The translations under genes were made by a program, and so were the position numbers. Source: Ancrocorticia sp. (GTDB taxonomy: Bacteria > Actinomycetota > Actinomycetes > Actinomycetales > Actinomycetaceae). Taken from it: DNA of 64,000 nucleotides. Numbering within the stretch: the stretch's first letter is position 1; each line of letters starts with the position of its first letter. Where the stretch lies: positions 124,001-188,000 of the forward strand of contig JALCLX010000005.1 of assembly GCA_022648165.1 (NCBI GenBank), given 5' to 3'. The notes beneath the pieces were generated by a model that ran no database searches, was not told the origin of the DNA, and saw nothing but the letters and a program-made list of their open reading frames with translations. Below are positions 36,226 to 45,234 of this stretch, in pieces.

Positions 36226-38586
36226 TCACTGGCGTAGGCGGCGTTTACCCCATGCGAAAATTCCGCCTCCTGCAGCCGCGAGTCCGAGCGCGAGGCTTCC
36301 CATTATGGCCACCTGCGCACCCGTACGTGGTAGCTCTTGCGCTGGTTGCGTCGGTGACGGCGAAGGGCTCGGCTGCTCGGTTTCCTCTGGCTTTTCAGAA
36401 GGGAACTGCACAGTCTGCGCCTCGTCGTTGATATCCGTATGCGCTGCGATGGTTGCCCCCTCATACGCCAACGTCTCGAATGCCACAGTGGTGTGATTCA
36501 CCATGTCAGCAGCATCCACAGTGAACGTCACATCTACGCAACCACGCTGCTCATCGGGAATGAATACCACCGTTGTGGCCAGCTCCTGGCCGCCGGATAG
36601 CATCGCCTCACCAGTGGCCTTATCCATCAGCCGCCCATGCAACTCATATTCTTGCCCAGGTCTGAGATTCTCATAACACACAGTATCTGTAAGAATCACC
36701 GGTCCCGAACGCTGTTCAACGGTCTTCGCCCCGCCTGGTCCGGTGAGCGTAGTGGAAATCTCCGGTTGTTCGCGCTGTACCACAAACTGCTCGGTCTGAT
36801 CCGCAACAGACGTGGTGAAAGGCTCCACCCTGTCATCTCCTTCAAAGCTCGTCACGAAGACGTAAGTGCCAGGTTCCGGGCGCTTACCAATCAAGAAATC
36901 AGTGGAACCAACAGATGCGTGGTAGCCGTTCTTCGCTGGAATCGTAGTAGTTCCTATAACCGTAGCTGTGGGTAGATTCTCTTCCGTGACCGCCAACCCT
37001 TCGGGGAAAAAGTACAGCGTTTGGACCAACTCGGCCGTGTCTTTCGTAAACACATCGCTTCCGGAAAATTCCGTATGGTCATCGGGAAAACCGGTCACAA
37101 AAACGTCGTCAACGAGGTATGTCCCCGATGCGGTCACGCGCTCCATCAACGCGGTATCGATATCGATCGAATGGCGCACCGAGGTCGTTTCAGCTTCCAA
37201 GCCCCACGTATCCTGCCAATCAGCAGCAATATACTCAGCGAACTCTCCCTGGTCCGCCTTCTTCACGCGCCACACCCACGTGACGAAACCGGATTCTTCC
37301 GGCCCCGGAATTGTTACTGTATGGGTTCCCGGCCCATCTGCGGTGACGGCCACTCGTCCGATTTCGCGTGCCTCCTGCGATACTTCATCTCCCTTGGCCG
37401 CCGGAACGCTCCCCGCATCGTACGCTACCCCTTCAAATACAACAGGGATCGGATCTCCATCCACGTGCAGCCATTCGCTATTCGAGTAATCGGCAGCTGC
37501 CGCAATAGTAATCGTGTCTTTTAGCTCCTCGCCGCGCTCTACCACAGCTTCGCCTACACGTGAGGTGAGCATGGGTTGAAAATCTTTCACCACCGCGAAA
37601 CTCTTTGACGTAGCGGACAGAACGCGTGTGGCACCGGCCGGATATACCACCGTATTTTGCGTGTCCTGGTCAGCCGTGTGCTTGATGAGATAATCAGCTG
37701 CTATATCGATCGTGGCACGCGCAGTCACGTCACCGTTGCCCGTTGCCGTCCACGCCAATTCGCGCGGCTCACTTGCGGACTCGCCATGCCACGTTTTCTC
37801 CCCCGTGGCAGTAAATACTGCCGGGCCATCCAGCGTAACCTGGATTTCTACACCGGGAACCCACTGGTCTGCACTATTCATGGCTCCTATGTTCTGGATC
37901 GTACCGTTTGCTGTAGCGCCACCGTGCGGAGCCAATATCTTCTGGTCTCCCGTCACCGTCATCTCAGCAAAATGCGTAATGGTGTGAGCGCGTGCCTCCT
38001 CCGCAAGCGCTTTTGCGCGATTGAAAATCCGTCCGCCTTCATAGTCACGGATGGCGTTGACAATCAAATCCACGGATTCTTCCCGCGTAGCTCCAGCAGA
38101 ATCCTCTTCAAAGTTCGCGTGCATCAATGAGGCGATTGCCGCATTGGTCCAATGGTCCATTTCTTTGCCATAGTTGACGAGGATCCACGCGGCTTCGCTG
38201 GCAGTTAACGCAAGCTCTGGCACGGGAGAGTTGCCCTCACCTTCTATTTGTAAGGTGGTGACTGCTGCGCCCTGGTCCGGACGCGTCAAATCAAGCTGAA
38301 TGCACCACGCCCGTGTTTCATCACCCACGATGGGCGAGAGTACCGGGCCGAGGTGCAGAAACCACCCGCCGGCGGCGGGCACTGTGACCCGTGGGCCGGC
38401 CGGGCCTTCATTGGGCCCACTTGCGATTGCCAGGGTGCGCAGCCGCAAGAAATCCTGGTCGCTCGCGTGAGCGGGCAGTGAAGCTCCAAGAGCCGTCAGG
38501 GCACTCACCGCCAGTGAAGCGGCCAGCGCTGCCAGCCACCGTAATCGCGCGCTGCTGAGCGCCGTTGTTCGCTCGCGATACCTCAT
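36226..38586 (-). CDS. LPXTG-anchored surface protein with VaFE repeat
   Basis: The protein has 786 residues from ATG 38586, which has AAGGAAGGA ahead of it; the frame upstream is not conserved. A signal peptide covers residues 1-40 (ending PAHAS). An N-terminal domain contains AWCIQLDLTRPDQG, which could hold a thioester cysteine but is not proven. Several beta-rich repeats follow, then a domain with YELHGRLMDKATGEAM and TTVAFETLAYEG that matches the 'VaFE' adhesin repeat. The end is the sortase signal LPRTGAQ, a hydrophobic helix and KRRLRQ. It should be covalently attached to peptidoglycan. No sortase or pilin partner lies beside it, so a housekeeping sortase is presumed. Confidence 0.88.
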   Translation of the reverse strand: MRYRERTTALSSARLRWLAALAASLAVSALTALGASLPAHASDQDFLRLRTLAIASGPNEGPAGPRVTVPAAGGWFLHLGPVLSPIVGDETRAWCIQLDLTRPDQGAAVTTLQIEGEGNSPVPELALTASEAAWILVNYGKEMDHWTNAAIASLMHANFEEDSAGATREESVDLIVNAIRDYEGGRIFNRAKALAEEARAHTITHFAEMTVTGDQKILAPHGGATANGTIQNIGAMNSADQWVPGVEIQVTLDGPAVFTATGEKTWHGESASEPRELAWTATGNGDVTARATIDIAADYLIKHTADQDTQNTVVYPAGATRVLSATSKSFAVVKDFQPMLTSRVGEAVVERGEELKDTITIAAAADYSNSEWLHVDGDPIPVVFEGVAYDAGSVPAAKGDEVSQEAREIGRVAVTADGPGTHTVTIPGPEESGFVTWVWRVKKADQGEFAEYIAADWQDTWGLEAETTSVRHSIDIDTALMERVTASGTYLVDDVFVTGFPDDHTEFSGSDVFTKDTAELVQTLYFFPEGLAVTEENLPTATVIGTTTIPAKNGYHASVGSTDFLIGKRPEPGTYVFVTSFEGDDRVEPFTTSVADQTEQFVVQREQPEISTTLTGPGGAKTVEQRSGPVILTDTVCYENLRPGQEYELHGRLMDKATGEAMLSGGQELATTVVFIPDEQRGCVDVTFTVDAADMVNHTTVAFETLAYEGATIAAHTDINDEAQTVQFPSEKPEETEQPSPSPSPTQPAQELPRTGAQVAIMGSLALGLAAAGGGIFAWGKRRLRQ

Positions 38587-38753
38587 TGCATGTCCTTCCT
38601 TCTTGAGAAGCGGCATGTACAGCCGTGGACACACAGTAAAAGAGTGGTGCGGGGGAACTGTGGCGTTCCTCCGCACCTGTGGATACATCGCGACGATTGA
38701 ATTTGTGGGGAAACATCAACGACCGGACAGCCTCACGGCCGCACCTCCGCGCC

Positions 38754-39488
38754 TCATCTCACTTCGACATGGGAAAAGCCTGCGCTGCGTGCACACGCGG
38801 CCATTTCCTCGAAACGCATACGCCACGCTGACATATCCCAGTGGGTTGCCATAGCCTGAAAAATCGGATCAGTTCCCTTCGCTCGCGCCTCCTGGAGCGC
38901 GAAATCCTCCACTCCCGCTTCACGGATCCGCGCAACAAGCTCCTCGAAATGCCGTTCAGCGGGGCTGCCTGGGAAAACAGTGGTACGAACCTCATACGTG
39001 AACGGAGAAGCAGAATCTACACGGCGGCGTCGTTCATCGACGATCATCGCCAGCGATTCCCACGCCTTCGTTCCGCCCTCGTACCCTGCAGCCTCCCGGT
39101 AATCTTCCGGCAGTGACTTAATGTCCAAACCGACCCAGTCAACGTCCGGTAGCACCTGGGCAAGCCTGCGAGGATACGCACCGGCCGTATGCAGACCCAC
39201 CTGCATGCCCAGCGCTTTAACGTCTGCTATCGCAGATTCAACAGCGGCCTGGCGCAGTGCCTCGCCTCCCGTGAAGACCACACCGTCAAGTAGCCCGCGG
39301 CGCCGCTCAAGGAGTTCCTGGACATCTGCCCACGGCACAATTCCGGGCGTGCGCGTATCCAAAATCGCCGCATTCTGGCAGTAGGGGCATCGCCACGGGC
39401 AGCCCTGGCAGAACACTGTTGCAACCAGATGATCCGGCCAATCCACCGACGACAGAGGCACTACGCCTGCAATATCGAGTTCACTCAT
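38754..39488 (-). CDS. nrdG: Anaerobic ribonucleotide reductase activating protein (radical SAM)
   Basis: This 244-residue radical-SAM enzyme has the iron-sulfur motif CPWRCPYC (CxxxCxxC) near residues 29-36, preceded by DHLVATVFCQG, and the SAM-binding segments FTGGEALRQ and VGLHTAGAYP with VDWVGLDIKS. It generates the glycyl radical on NrdD under anaerobic conditions. It is longer than E. coli NrdG and belongs to the actinobacterial/Pseudomonas-type activator group. It follows nrdD by 31 bases on the same strand. Confidence 0.9.
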   Translation of the reverse strand: MSELDIAGVVPLSSVDWPDHLVATVFCQGCPWRCPYCQNAAILDTRTPGIVPWADVQELLERRRGLLDGVVFTGGEALRQAAVESAIADVKALGMQVGLHTAGAYPRRLAQVLPDVDWVGLDIKSLPEDYREAAGYEGGTKAWESLAMIVDERRRRVDSASPFTYEVRTTVFPGSPAERHFEELVARIREAGVEDFALQEARAKGTDPIFQAMATHWDMSAWRMRFEEMAACARSAGFSHVEVR

Positions 39489-39519
39489 CCGCCGCGCCTA
39501 TGCAGACTCTTAGCCCGCG

Positions 39520-41394
39520 CTACGCAGATACTTCTTGCAGTTCTTGATACGAATCCACAAGCGGATGCGTAGCTTTGGTTCCCAGAGCGTTCTCCTTGAA
39601 CGTCACGCGCTCATGGTATTCGCCCTTCTTCCCAATGTTGAACGACTGCACGGGGCGGAAGTAACCCATCACGCGCGTCCACACTTCACATACCTGTGGT
39701 TCCGCATCGGGATGCGCCTCGGCACACTTCTCGCACGTGATGTGTTCACCTGCAAGGTAGCCATGCACTGGGCAGATGGAGAATGTGGGGGTGATGGTGA
39801 TGTACGGCAGATGGAAGTTGGTCAACGAGCGCCGCACCAACTTCTTGCATGCCTCCGCACTGCTCATACGCTCGTTCATGTACAGATGCAGAACCGTGCC
39901 ACCCGTGTACATCGACTGCAGGTCAGCTTGCTTCTCCAGCGCCTCAAATGCGTCGTCAGTGTATCCCACCGGGAGCTGCGAGGAATTCGTGTAATATGGT
40001 TCTTCCGGCGTTCCAGCCTGCAGGATGTCCGGGAAACGCTTGCGATCTTCCTTTGCAAAGCGATAGGTGGTTCCCTCAGCCGGCGTGGCTTCCAGATTGT
40101 ACAGGTTACCTGTCTCCTCCTGGAACTCCACAAGCCTGTCACGCACATGCGCCAGAACACGCTTAGCGAAATCGTGCCCGTAATCGTCCGTGATGTCGTG
40201 AACGTCGTCGGTAAAATTGCGAATCATTTCATTGATGCCGTTCACGCCAATCGTGGAGAAATGATTGTTCAGGTGCCCCAGGTAGCGGCGCGAATACGGG
40301 TAAACGCCCTGATCCATGAGTTTCTGGACTGTCGAACGCTTCTTCTCCAACGTAGATTTGGCCAAATCCATCAAGTGATCCAGCCGCGCATACATCCCGG
40401 CTTCGTCCCCCTTGAAGAGGTAACCCAGCCGCGCCATGTTCAGCGTGACTACGCCAATCGAGCCAGTCAGCTCAGCGGAACCGAACAGCCCGTTGCCTCG
40501 TTTCAATAATTCGCGCAAATCTAGCTGCAACCGGCAGCACATCGAACGAATCATGCCAGGATCAAGTTCCGAATTAATGAAGTTCTGGAAATAGGGAAGG
40601 CCGTACTTCGCAGTCATCGCGAACAGGAGATTCGCATTCTCACTATCCCAATCAAAGTCTTTGGTCATGTTGTACGTGGGAATCGGGAACGTAAAGACAC
40701 GCCCGTCGGCATCACCGGCCATCATGACTTCCATGTAGGCCTTGTTAATCATGTCCATTTCTTCTTGGAGCTCGCCGTACGTGAAATCGCACACTTCCTC
40801 GCCGATGTACGGGTAGTTGTCCGCGATGTCCGCCGGACACGTCCAATCGAAGGTCAGGTTGGTGAATGGGCATTGGCTGCCCCAGCGGCTGGGCACGTTG
40901 AGGTTGAAGATGAGCTCCTGAAGCTGCTGCTTGACCTGCTCATACGTCATGTGGTCAAGGCGCACGAAGGGTGCCATATACGTGTCAAACGACGAGAATG
41001 CTTGCGCGCCGGCCCATTCGTTTTGGAGCGTGCCAAGGAAGTTGACAATCTGGCCGCAGGCAGCGGAGAAATGCTTCGGAGGGGCGGAAGCGATCGCACC
41101 CGGAACCCCATTAAAGCCCTCTTCAAGCAGACGGCGCAGGCTCCACCCAGCGCAATAACCGGACAGCATGTCCAGATCGTGAATGTGGTAATCACCTGCG
41201 CGGTGCGCAGCGCCTTCTTCAGGCGAATAGATTTCCGTCAGCCAGTAATTTGCGATCATTTTGCCGGCGGAATTGAGAATCAGGCCGCCGAGCGAGTAGC
41301 CCTGGTTGGCGTTTGCGTTAACCCGCCAATCCGAGCGGTCAAGATATTCATTGACTGTGCTGATCGCGTCTACGTCAACTCGGTTCGCTACCAT
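39520..41394 (-). CDS. nrdD: Class III anaerobic ribonucleoside-triphosphate reductase
   Basis: The 624-residue catalytic subunit makes dNTPs from NTPs without oxygen. The glycyl-radical site is Gly577 in RVMGYFRP. Four cysteines before it (541, 554, 557, 569; ICPVHGYL, CEKC and CEVW) would bind zinc. AAGGAAACGG precedes ATG 41394 and a stop lies just upstream in frame, so the start is firm. The usual N-terminal ATP-cone domain, which senses dATP, is not visible: the protein begins almost directly with the catalytic barrel (NANANQGYSLGGLILNSAG). nrdG follows; a NrdR-box pair lies 150 bases upstream. Confidence 0.94.
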   Translation of the reverse strand: MVANRVDVDAISTVNEYLDRSDWRVNANANQGYSLGGLILNSAGKMIANYWLTEIYSPEEGAAHRAGDYHIHDLDMLSGYCAGWSLRRLLEEGFNGVPGAIASAPPKHFSAACGQIVNFLGTLQNEWAGAQAFSSFDTYMAPFVRLDHMTYEQVKQQLQELIFNLNVPSRWGSQCPFTNLTFDWTCPADIADNYPYIGEEVCDFTYGELQEEMDMINKAYMEVMMAGDADGRVFTFPIPTYNMTKDFDWDSENANLLFAMTAKYGLPYFQNFINSELDPGMIRSMCCRLQLDLRELLKRGNGLFGSAELTGSIGVVTLNMARLGYLFKGDEAGMYARLDHLMDLAKSTLEKKRSTVQKLMDQGVYPYSRRYLGHLNNHFSTIGVNGINEMIRNFTDDVHDITDDYGHDFAKRVLAHVRDRLVEFQEETGNLYNLEATPAEGTTYRFAKEDRKRFPDILQAGTPEEPYYTNSSQLPVGYTDDAFEALEKQADLQSMYTGGTVLHLYMNERMSSAEACKKLVRRSLTNFHLPYITITPTFSICPVHGYLAGEHITCEKCAEAHPDAEPQVCEVWTRVMGYFRPVQSFNIGKKGEYHERVTFKENALGTKATHPLVDSYQELQEVSA

Positions 41395-41444
41395 TTCCGT
41401 TTCCTTTTTACCTCGGTTTGAGCGCTGTACCGCTGGCCGCCTCC

Positions 41445-41464
41445 GAGGCTCGCTTCCGAGCCTC
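41445..41464 (-). other. Hairpin in the nrdD leader
   Basis: A perfect eight-base stem with a four-base loop, GAGGCTCG-CTTC-CGAGCCTC, lies about 50 bases upstream of the nrdD ATG, in the presumed 5' untranslated region. It has no U tract. It may affect leader stability; nothing identifies a riboswitch. Confidence 0.4.
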
Positions 41465-41543
41465 TATCGGTGGCAGCCATGCCAGACTACGGCTCCGCGT
41501 CTCTTGTGTGCGCACCAAGCCCGGCGTGTCGCAAAAGAGACAA

Positions 41544-41591
41544 CCACAACATCTAGTGGTTAGTTTTTATTCAAACCGCTAGATATAGGCA
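41544..41591 (-). promoter_or_regulatory. NrdR-box pair upstream of nrdD
   Basis: CCACAACATCTAGTGG (41544-41559) matches about twelve of sixteen positions of the NrdR consensus ACACWATATATWGTGT, and CCGCTAGATATAGGCA (41576-41591) about ten. Their starts are 32 bases apart, three helical turns, which is the classical spacing of paired NrdR boxes. They also carry an inverted repeat ATCTAGTGGTT/AACCGCTAGAT at 41551-41584. Repression of nrdDG by NrdR is predicted. Confidence 0.6.
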
Positions 41592-41689
41592 ATTTTACTC
41601 GTTTTCTACGTTTTTGACGACGGCGGCACCTAGGCCGTTAGTCCCAAATACGCTGTGCTTGGGAGCCGCCACCGTGGCAGACTTAGCGC

Positions 41690-44155
41690 GTGACCGACAC
41701 CCTTTTACCTCCCACCACTGATGCCTTGGTGCGTCTGTTGGAAAGGCATGCCCAGGCCGGGCAGATCATGGGTATCGTGACGCGCGGGCCTCGCTCAGTC
41801 TCAACGGCACCGTGGCCCAAATGGGTACCTGAGACGGTCCTGGCGGCGATCCGCGCGGCCGGTGCGCCACGCGCGTGGAGTCATCAGCTGGAAGCAGCTG
41901 AAGCTATACACGCACACCACCACACAGTGCTCGCAACCGAGACGGCGTCCGGAAAGTCGCTTGCGGCGTGGGTCCCGCTGCTCTCCGATATCGTTCACTC
42001 CCGGGGAAACTCCACTCACCTCGCGCATCTTGCATACCGCCCTACCGCGCTCTACTTATCGCCCACCAAGGCGCTTGCCGCCGACCAGGCAGCTGCACTT
42101 CACCACCTCATACGCCCACTCACTACCCGCATTGGAGTCGCCGTAGCGGATGGAGATACCGACGCTGCGGAACGGGCATGGGCACGCGATATGGCCGATA
42201 TAGTCCTTACAAATCCCGATTTCGCACACTTCGGAATCCTGCCGCGCCATCACCAGTGGGCGCGGCTTTTCCGTGGCCTCGACATGATCATCGTGGATGA
42301 ATTCCACTCGTATCGCGGAATGTTCGGAGCCCATGTTGCGCACATCGTGCGCCGTCTCTTGCGCACCGCGCAGTTCTATGGCGCCTCTCCCACCGTGGTA
42401 TTTCTTTCGGCAACTACGGGAGCGCCACGCCTATCTACCAAACAGTTCCTCGGCAGCGCCTTCGGCCCCATCGTGGAGATCACGAAAGACGGATCGCCGC
42501 GTGGCAAACAAGTCATCATGTTGTGGCGCGCGCGCCCATCGGCTCAGAGTGATGCCCTGGACGATAGCGATGCCCTGGACGATACAGACGACGGCGATCC
42601 GCTCCTGCAGCAAGACGAGGATGGCCCACGCCGTGCGGCAAATACAGAAGCGGGAGAACTCACCGGCCTGCTCGTCGGTGCGGGCGCCCGCACACTCACC
42701 TTTGTCCGTTCGCGGCCGGGAACAGAAAGCGTAGCCGCGGCAGCGCGCTCATGGCTCCACGACCATGCACCTACTCTGGAAACAAGAGTCGCTGCGTATC
42801 GCGGTGGCTACCTGCCAGAAGAACGCCGTGAACTGGAACAACAACTCAAAAAAGGGGAGCTCCGGGCCCTGGCATCTACGAACGCGCTGGAACTCGGTAT
42901 CGATATTTCGGGTCTGGACGCCGTCGTCGTCACCGGATGGCCAGGTACACACGCCTCCTTCTCTCAACAAATCGGCAGGGCCGGACGCTCGGGCCGCGCA
43001 AGCCTGGCAGTCTTTGTGGGCCGCGAGAACCCGCTGGATCAATACCTGCTAGAGAACCCAGCTATGGTGACGAACGCTCCAACTGAAGTCAATGTGTTCG
43101 ATCCGAATAATCCGCATGCGCTCATCCCAGAGCTCTGCGCGGCAGCCGCCGAAGTCCCGCTCACGGACAAGGACGCAGAAGTGTTCGGATTGCCGGACAC
43201 TCACATGTTTGACGATCTTGCAGAGCAAGGATTGCTGCGGAAACGCCCAACAGGATGGTACTGGAACACGGCACTCGGCTTTTCCGCACACGATACCGTT
43301 GACCTCCGTGGTACCGACGCCACTGTGACGATTGTGGAGCAACCTTCTGGAATACTGCTCGGCACCGTGGATGCGGCCCGCGCGGACAGCTCCGTTTTCC
43401 CAGGTGCAATCTACGTTCACCAGGGGGTGGCTTTTCGCGTAGATCAGCTGCACGACGGCGTCGCGCTCGTCCATCGGTACGAAGGCGAAGAGATCCGCAC
43501 CTATGCGCGGGAAGAAACGTCAGTCGAGATCCGTGAGACAGCGCAGAGCGTTGACATCGCCAGCGGCACATGGGCATGGGGCGACATCACCGTCTATTCC
43601 CGCGTCATTGGCTACGACGTGCGGCGCTTCGACGACGGGATGTATCTAGGCATGGTTCCGCTTGACATGCCGCTACGGCAGCTGGACACGTCGGCGGTGT
43701 GGTGGACCATGAAGCAGACAGCGCTCCGATCCGCCGGGGTAGAGCCGCCGGATCTCCCAGGAGCGCTGCACGCTGCGGAGCACGCATCCATCGGCATGCT
43801 GCCGCTCTTTGCGCTCTGCGATCGTTGGGATCTAGGCGGGCTCTCCACCGCGCTGCATCCCCAGACCGGAGAACCCACGGTGTTCGTACACGACGCACTC
43901 GCGGGTGGTTCTGGCTGCGCCCACCGCGGATTCGTCAGCGGATTGCAGTGGGTAAATTCCACGCTGCACGCCATTGAATCGTGCCCCTGTCGATCCGGTT
44001 GCCCGCGTTGCATCCAATCTCCCAAATGCGGAAACAACAACGAACCCCTTTCGAAAGCAGGCGCAATCCGGGTTCTGCGCCTTTTGCGCGATGCGATGGG
44101 CACTATGGAGGATCGTCCACCGGGCCAGCCACGGCCTCGCGGGTTATCCCATTGA
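41690..44155 (+). CDS. DEAD/DEAH-box helicase with C-terminal DUF1998 (MrfA/YprA/Hrq1-like)
   Basis: An 821-residue SF2 helicase. RecA domain 1 has ATETASGKSLAAW (Walker A), IIVDEFHSYRGMFG (DEFH box) and VFLSATTG. RecA domain 2 has ASTNALELGIDISGLD and QQIGRAGRSGR. The C-terminal DUF1998 module ends in a four-cysteine cluster (CPCRSGCPRCIQSPKC). This is the B. subtilis MrfA and yeast Hrq1 architecture, linked to repair of cross-linked or mitomycin-damaged DNA. The GTG start at 41690 has no clear ribosome site and may be leaderless. Its 3' end overlaps the last pilus gene by 53 bases, tail to tail. Confidence 0.9.
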   Translation: MTDTLLPPTTDALVRLLERHAQAGQIMGIVTRGPRSVSTAPWPKWVPETVLAAIRAAGAPRAWSHQLEAAEAIHAHHHTVLATETASGKSLAAWVPLLSDIVHSRGNSTHLAHLAYRPTALYLSPTKALAADQAAALHHLIRPLTTRIGVAVADGDTDAAERAWARDMADIVLTNPDFAHFGILPRHHQWARLFRGLDMIIVDEFHSYRGMFGAHVAHIVRRLLRTAQFYGASPTVVFLSATTGAPRLSTKQFLGSAFGPIVEITKDGSPRGKQVIMLWRARPSAQSDALDDSDALDDTDDGDPLLQQDEDGPRRAANTEAGELTGLLVGAGARTLTFVRSRPGTESVAAAARSWLHDHAPTLETRVAAYRGGYLPEERRELEQQLKKGELRALASTNALELGIDISGLDAVVVTGWPGTHASFSQQIGRAGRSGRASLAVFVGRENPLDQYLLENPAMVTNAPTEVNVFDPNNPHALIPELCAAAAEVPLTDKDAEVFGLPDTHMFDDLAEQGLLRKRPTGWYWNTALGFSAHDTVDLRGTDATVTIVEQPSGILLGTVDAARADSSVFPGAIYVHQGVAFRVDQLHDGVALVHRYEGEEIRTYAREETSVEIRETAQSVDIASGTWAWGDITVYSRVIGYDVRRFDDGMYLGMVPLDMPLRQLDTSAVWWTMKQTALRSAGVEPPDLPGALHAAEHASIGMLPLFALCDRWDLGGLSTALHPQTGEPTVFVHDALAGGSGCAHRGFVSGLQWVNSTLHAIESCPCRSGCPRCIQSPKCGNNNEPLSKAGAIRVLRLLRDAMGTMEDRPPGQPRPRGLSH

Positions 44156-44450
44156 CGATCGCTTTCACCCGCACGTGAGAGCCGGTGACAGTACAGGTGC
44201 TCAGCACAGCGTGGTTCTTTTCAACAGTAGACTGTACGGCATCGCAGGCCGCCGCACTGCCCCGCAGCCACAGCACGTGTGCGCCAGCGAGCGCCCCGAA
44301 ATCTGCAGCAGATTGCGCTTTCACAGCGGAGAGCACACTGGCGCTCAACGTTGCAATCGCGAGCGCTAATACTACTATCACGCCTGCTACAGCCACTCCC
44401 AAAGCTGTTGCTGAACCGCGTTCGCCCACGCTTGCCGCATCCTCCATCAC
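44103..44450 (-). CDS. TadE/TadG-like pseudopilin-type protein (Rv3654c family)
   Basis: A 115-residue protein with a short cytoplasmic head (ERGSATALG), one hydrophobic segment (residues 16-42, VAVAGVIVVLALAIATLSAS) and a small outside domain with two cysteines likely to form a disulfide. The GSAT plus hydrophobic pattern and QSAADFGALAGAHVL match the Rv3654c-type proteins that end actinobacterial Tad loci. It overlaps the TadE gene by four bases and the opposing helicase gene by 53. Confidence 0.8.
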   Translation of the reverse strand: MMEDAASVGERGSATALGVAVAGVIVVLALAIATLSASVLSAVKAQSAADFGALAGAHVLWLRGSAAACDAVQSTVEKNHAVLSTCTVTGSHVRVKAIVNGITREAVAGPVDDPP

Positions 44451-44845
44451 GCAGCCCCAGGCTCGATCATCGCGTGCGCGTCAGCTGCAATCGTGCCCAG
44501 CCACCGCAGGTGGGCCGGGGGCGTGGCTGAGAGCGTGACGTGCACGTAGCCGTTCTGGTATTCAGCTGTGACAGTACTACCAGAAACGAGCGATTCAGCC
44601 AGAGTGTCTAGCTCCGCGGTTGTGGTCCCCAGGCTTGCCGCGCGGGCAATCACGGCCACAGCTGCGTGAACGTCGATGCTCATGAGTACACCCCCAAGCG
44701 CACCTAGAGCGGCGATGAGAATCAGCATCACCGGGATGATGGCGATCGCCAATTCGGCCGTCACCATGCCAGATTCTGTGCTGTCACGATGGCTGGCTGG
44801 CCGCTGGGTGAAGCTAGCCAGCTCCTTCCCCTGCCGCTGGGACAC
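44447..44845 (-). CDS. TadE-family minor pseudopilin
   Basis: From GTG 44845 the protein has 132 residues: a polar head, then ESGMVTAELAIAIIPVMLIL, the prepilin-like TadE signature with a Glu near position 5 of the hydrophobic stretch, and a short outside domain. An in-frame TTG at 44887 is an alternative but would overlap the previous gene by 35 bases. TadE proteins are processed like pilins and help Flp pilus assembly. Same operon as its neighbours. Confidence 0.78.
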   Translation of the reverse strand: MSQRQGKELASFTQRPASHRDSTESGMVTAELAIAIIPVMLILIAALGALGGVLMSIDVHAAVAVIARAASLGTTTAELDTLAESLVSGSTVTAEYQNGYVHVTLSATPPAHLRWLGTIAADAHAMIEPGAA

Positions 44846-44852
44846 GGCACCG

Positions 44853-45074
44853 TCAGTAGGCGAAGATGTTGCGAAAGATGCTCTCAATGCCTTCTTTCAC
44901 CCAATCTTGCTTGACGACCCACAGCAGCAATCCGGCGAATGCGGTAGCAGAAACCGTTCCGAGGGCGTATTCAGCTGTAGACATTCCCGCCTCAGAGCTC
45001 CAATCGGCTGTTGTGTCCCAATGCTCTCCTGCCACTTCCTGCGGCGATAGGTCACGTATCACGTGGTTTTTCAT
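44853..45074 (-). CDS. DUF4244 Flp-pilin-like protein
   Basis: The 73-residue protein has a strong AGGAGG ribosome site before its ATG, the best in the operon, as expected for a major structural subunit. The segment SSEAGMSTAEYALGTVSATA is the prepilin-peptidase type signature with the conserved Glu in the hydrophobic stretch, followed by a short amphipathic tail. DUF4244 (Rv3656c) is the presumed Flp pilin of actinobacterial Tad loci. Confidence 0.85.
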   Translation of the reverse strand: MKNHVIRDLSPQEVAGEHWDTTADWSSEAGMSTAEYALGTVSATAFAGLLLWVVKQDWVKEGIESIFRNIFAY

Positions 45075-45234
45075 TGTTCCTCCTCATTGATATCCCCTCG
45101 GAACTATTGCGCGTCCCGACGTGGTGTATCTACTGTGCCGCAGCGCTTCTACCGCCACCGGCCACAACCAAGGCATTGTGGAGAAAAGAGACAGGCACAG
45201 GCATGTGGATACATCAACGATCTGCACCCCGCGT

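Noticed and set aside
39535..40509. Plus-strand open frame of 324 codons
   Set aside because: Antisense to nrdD, whose zinc and glycyl-radical motifs are intact.
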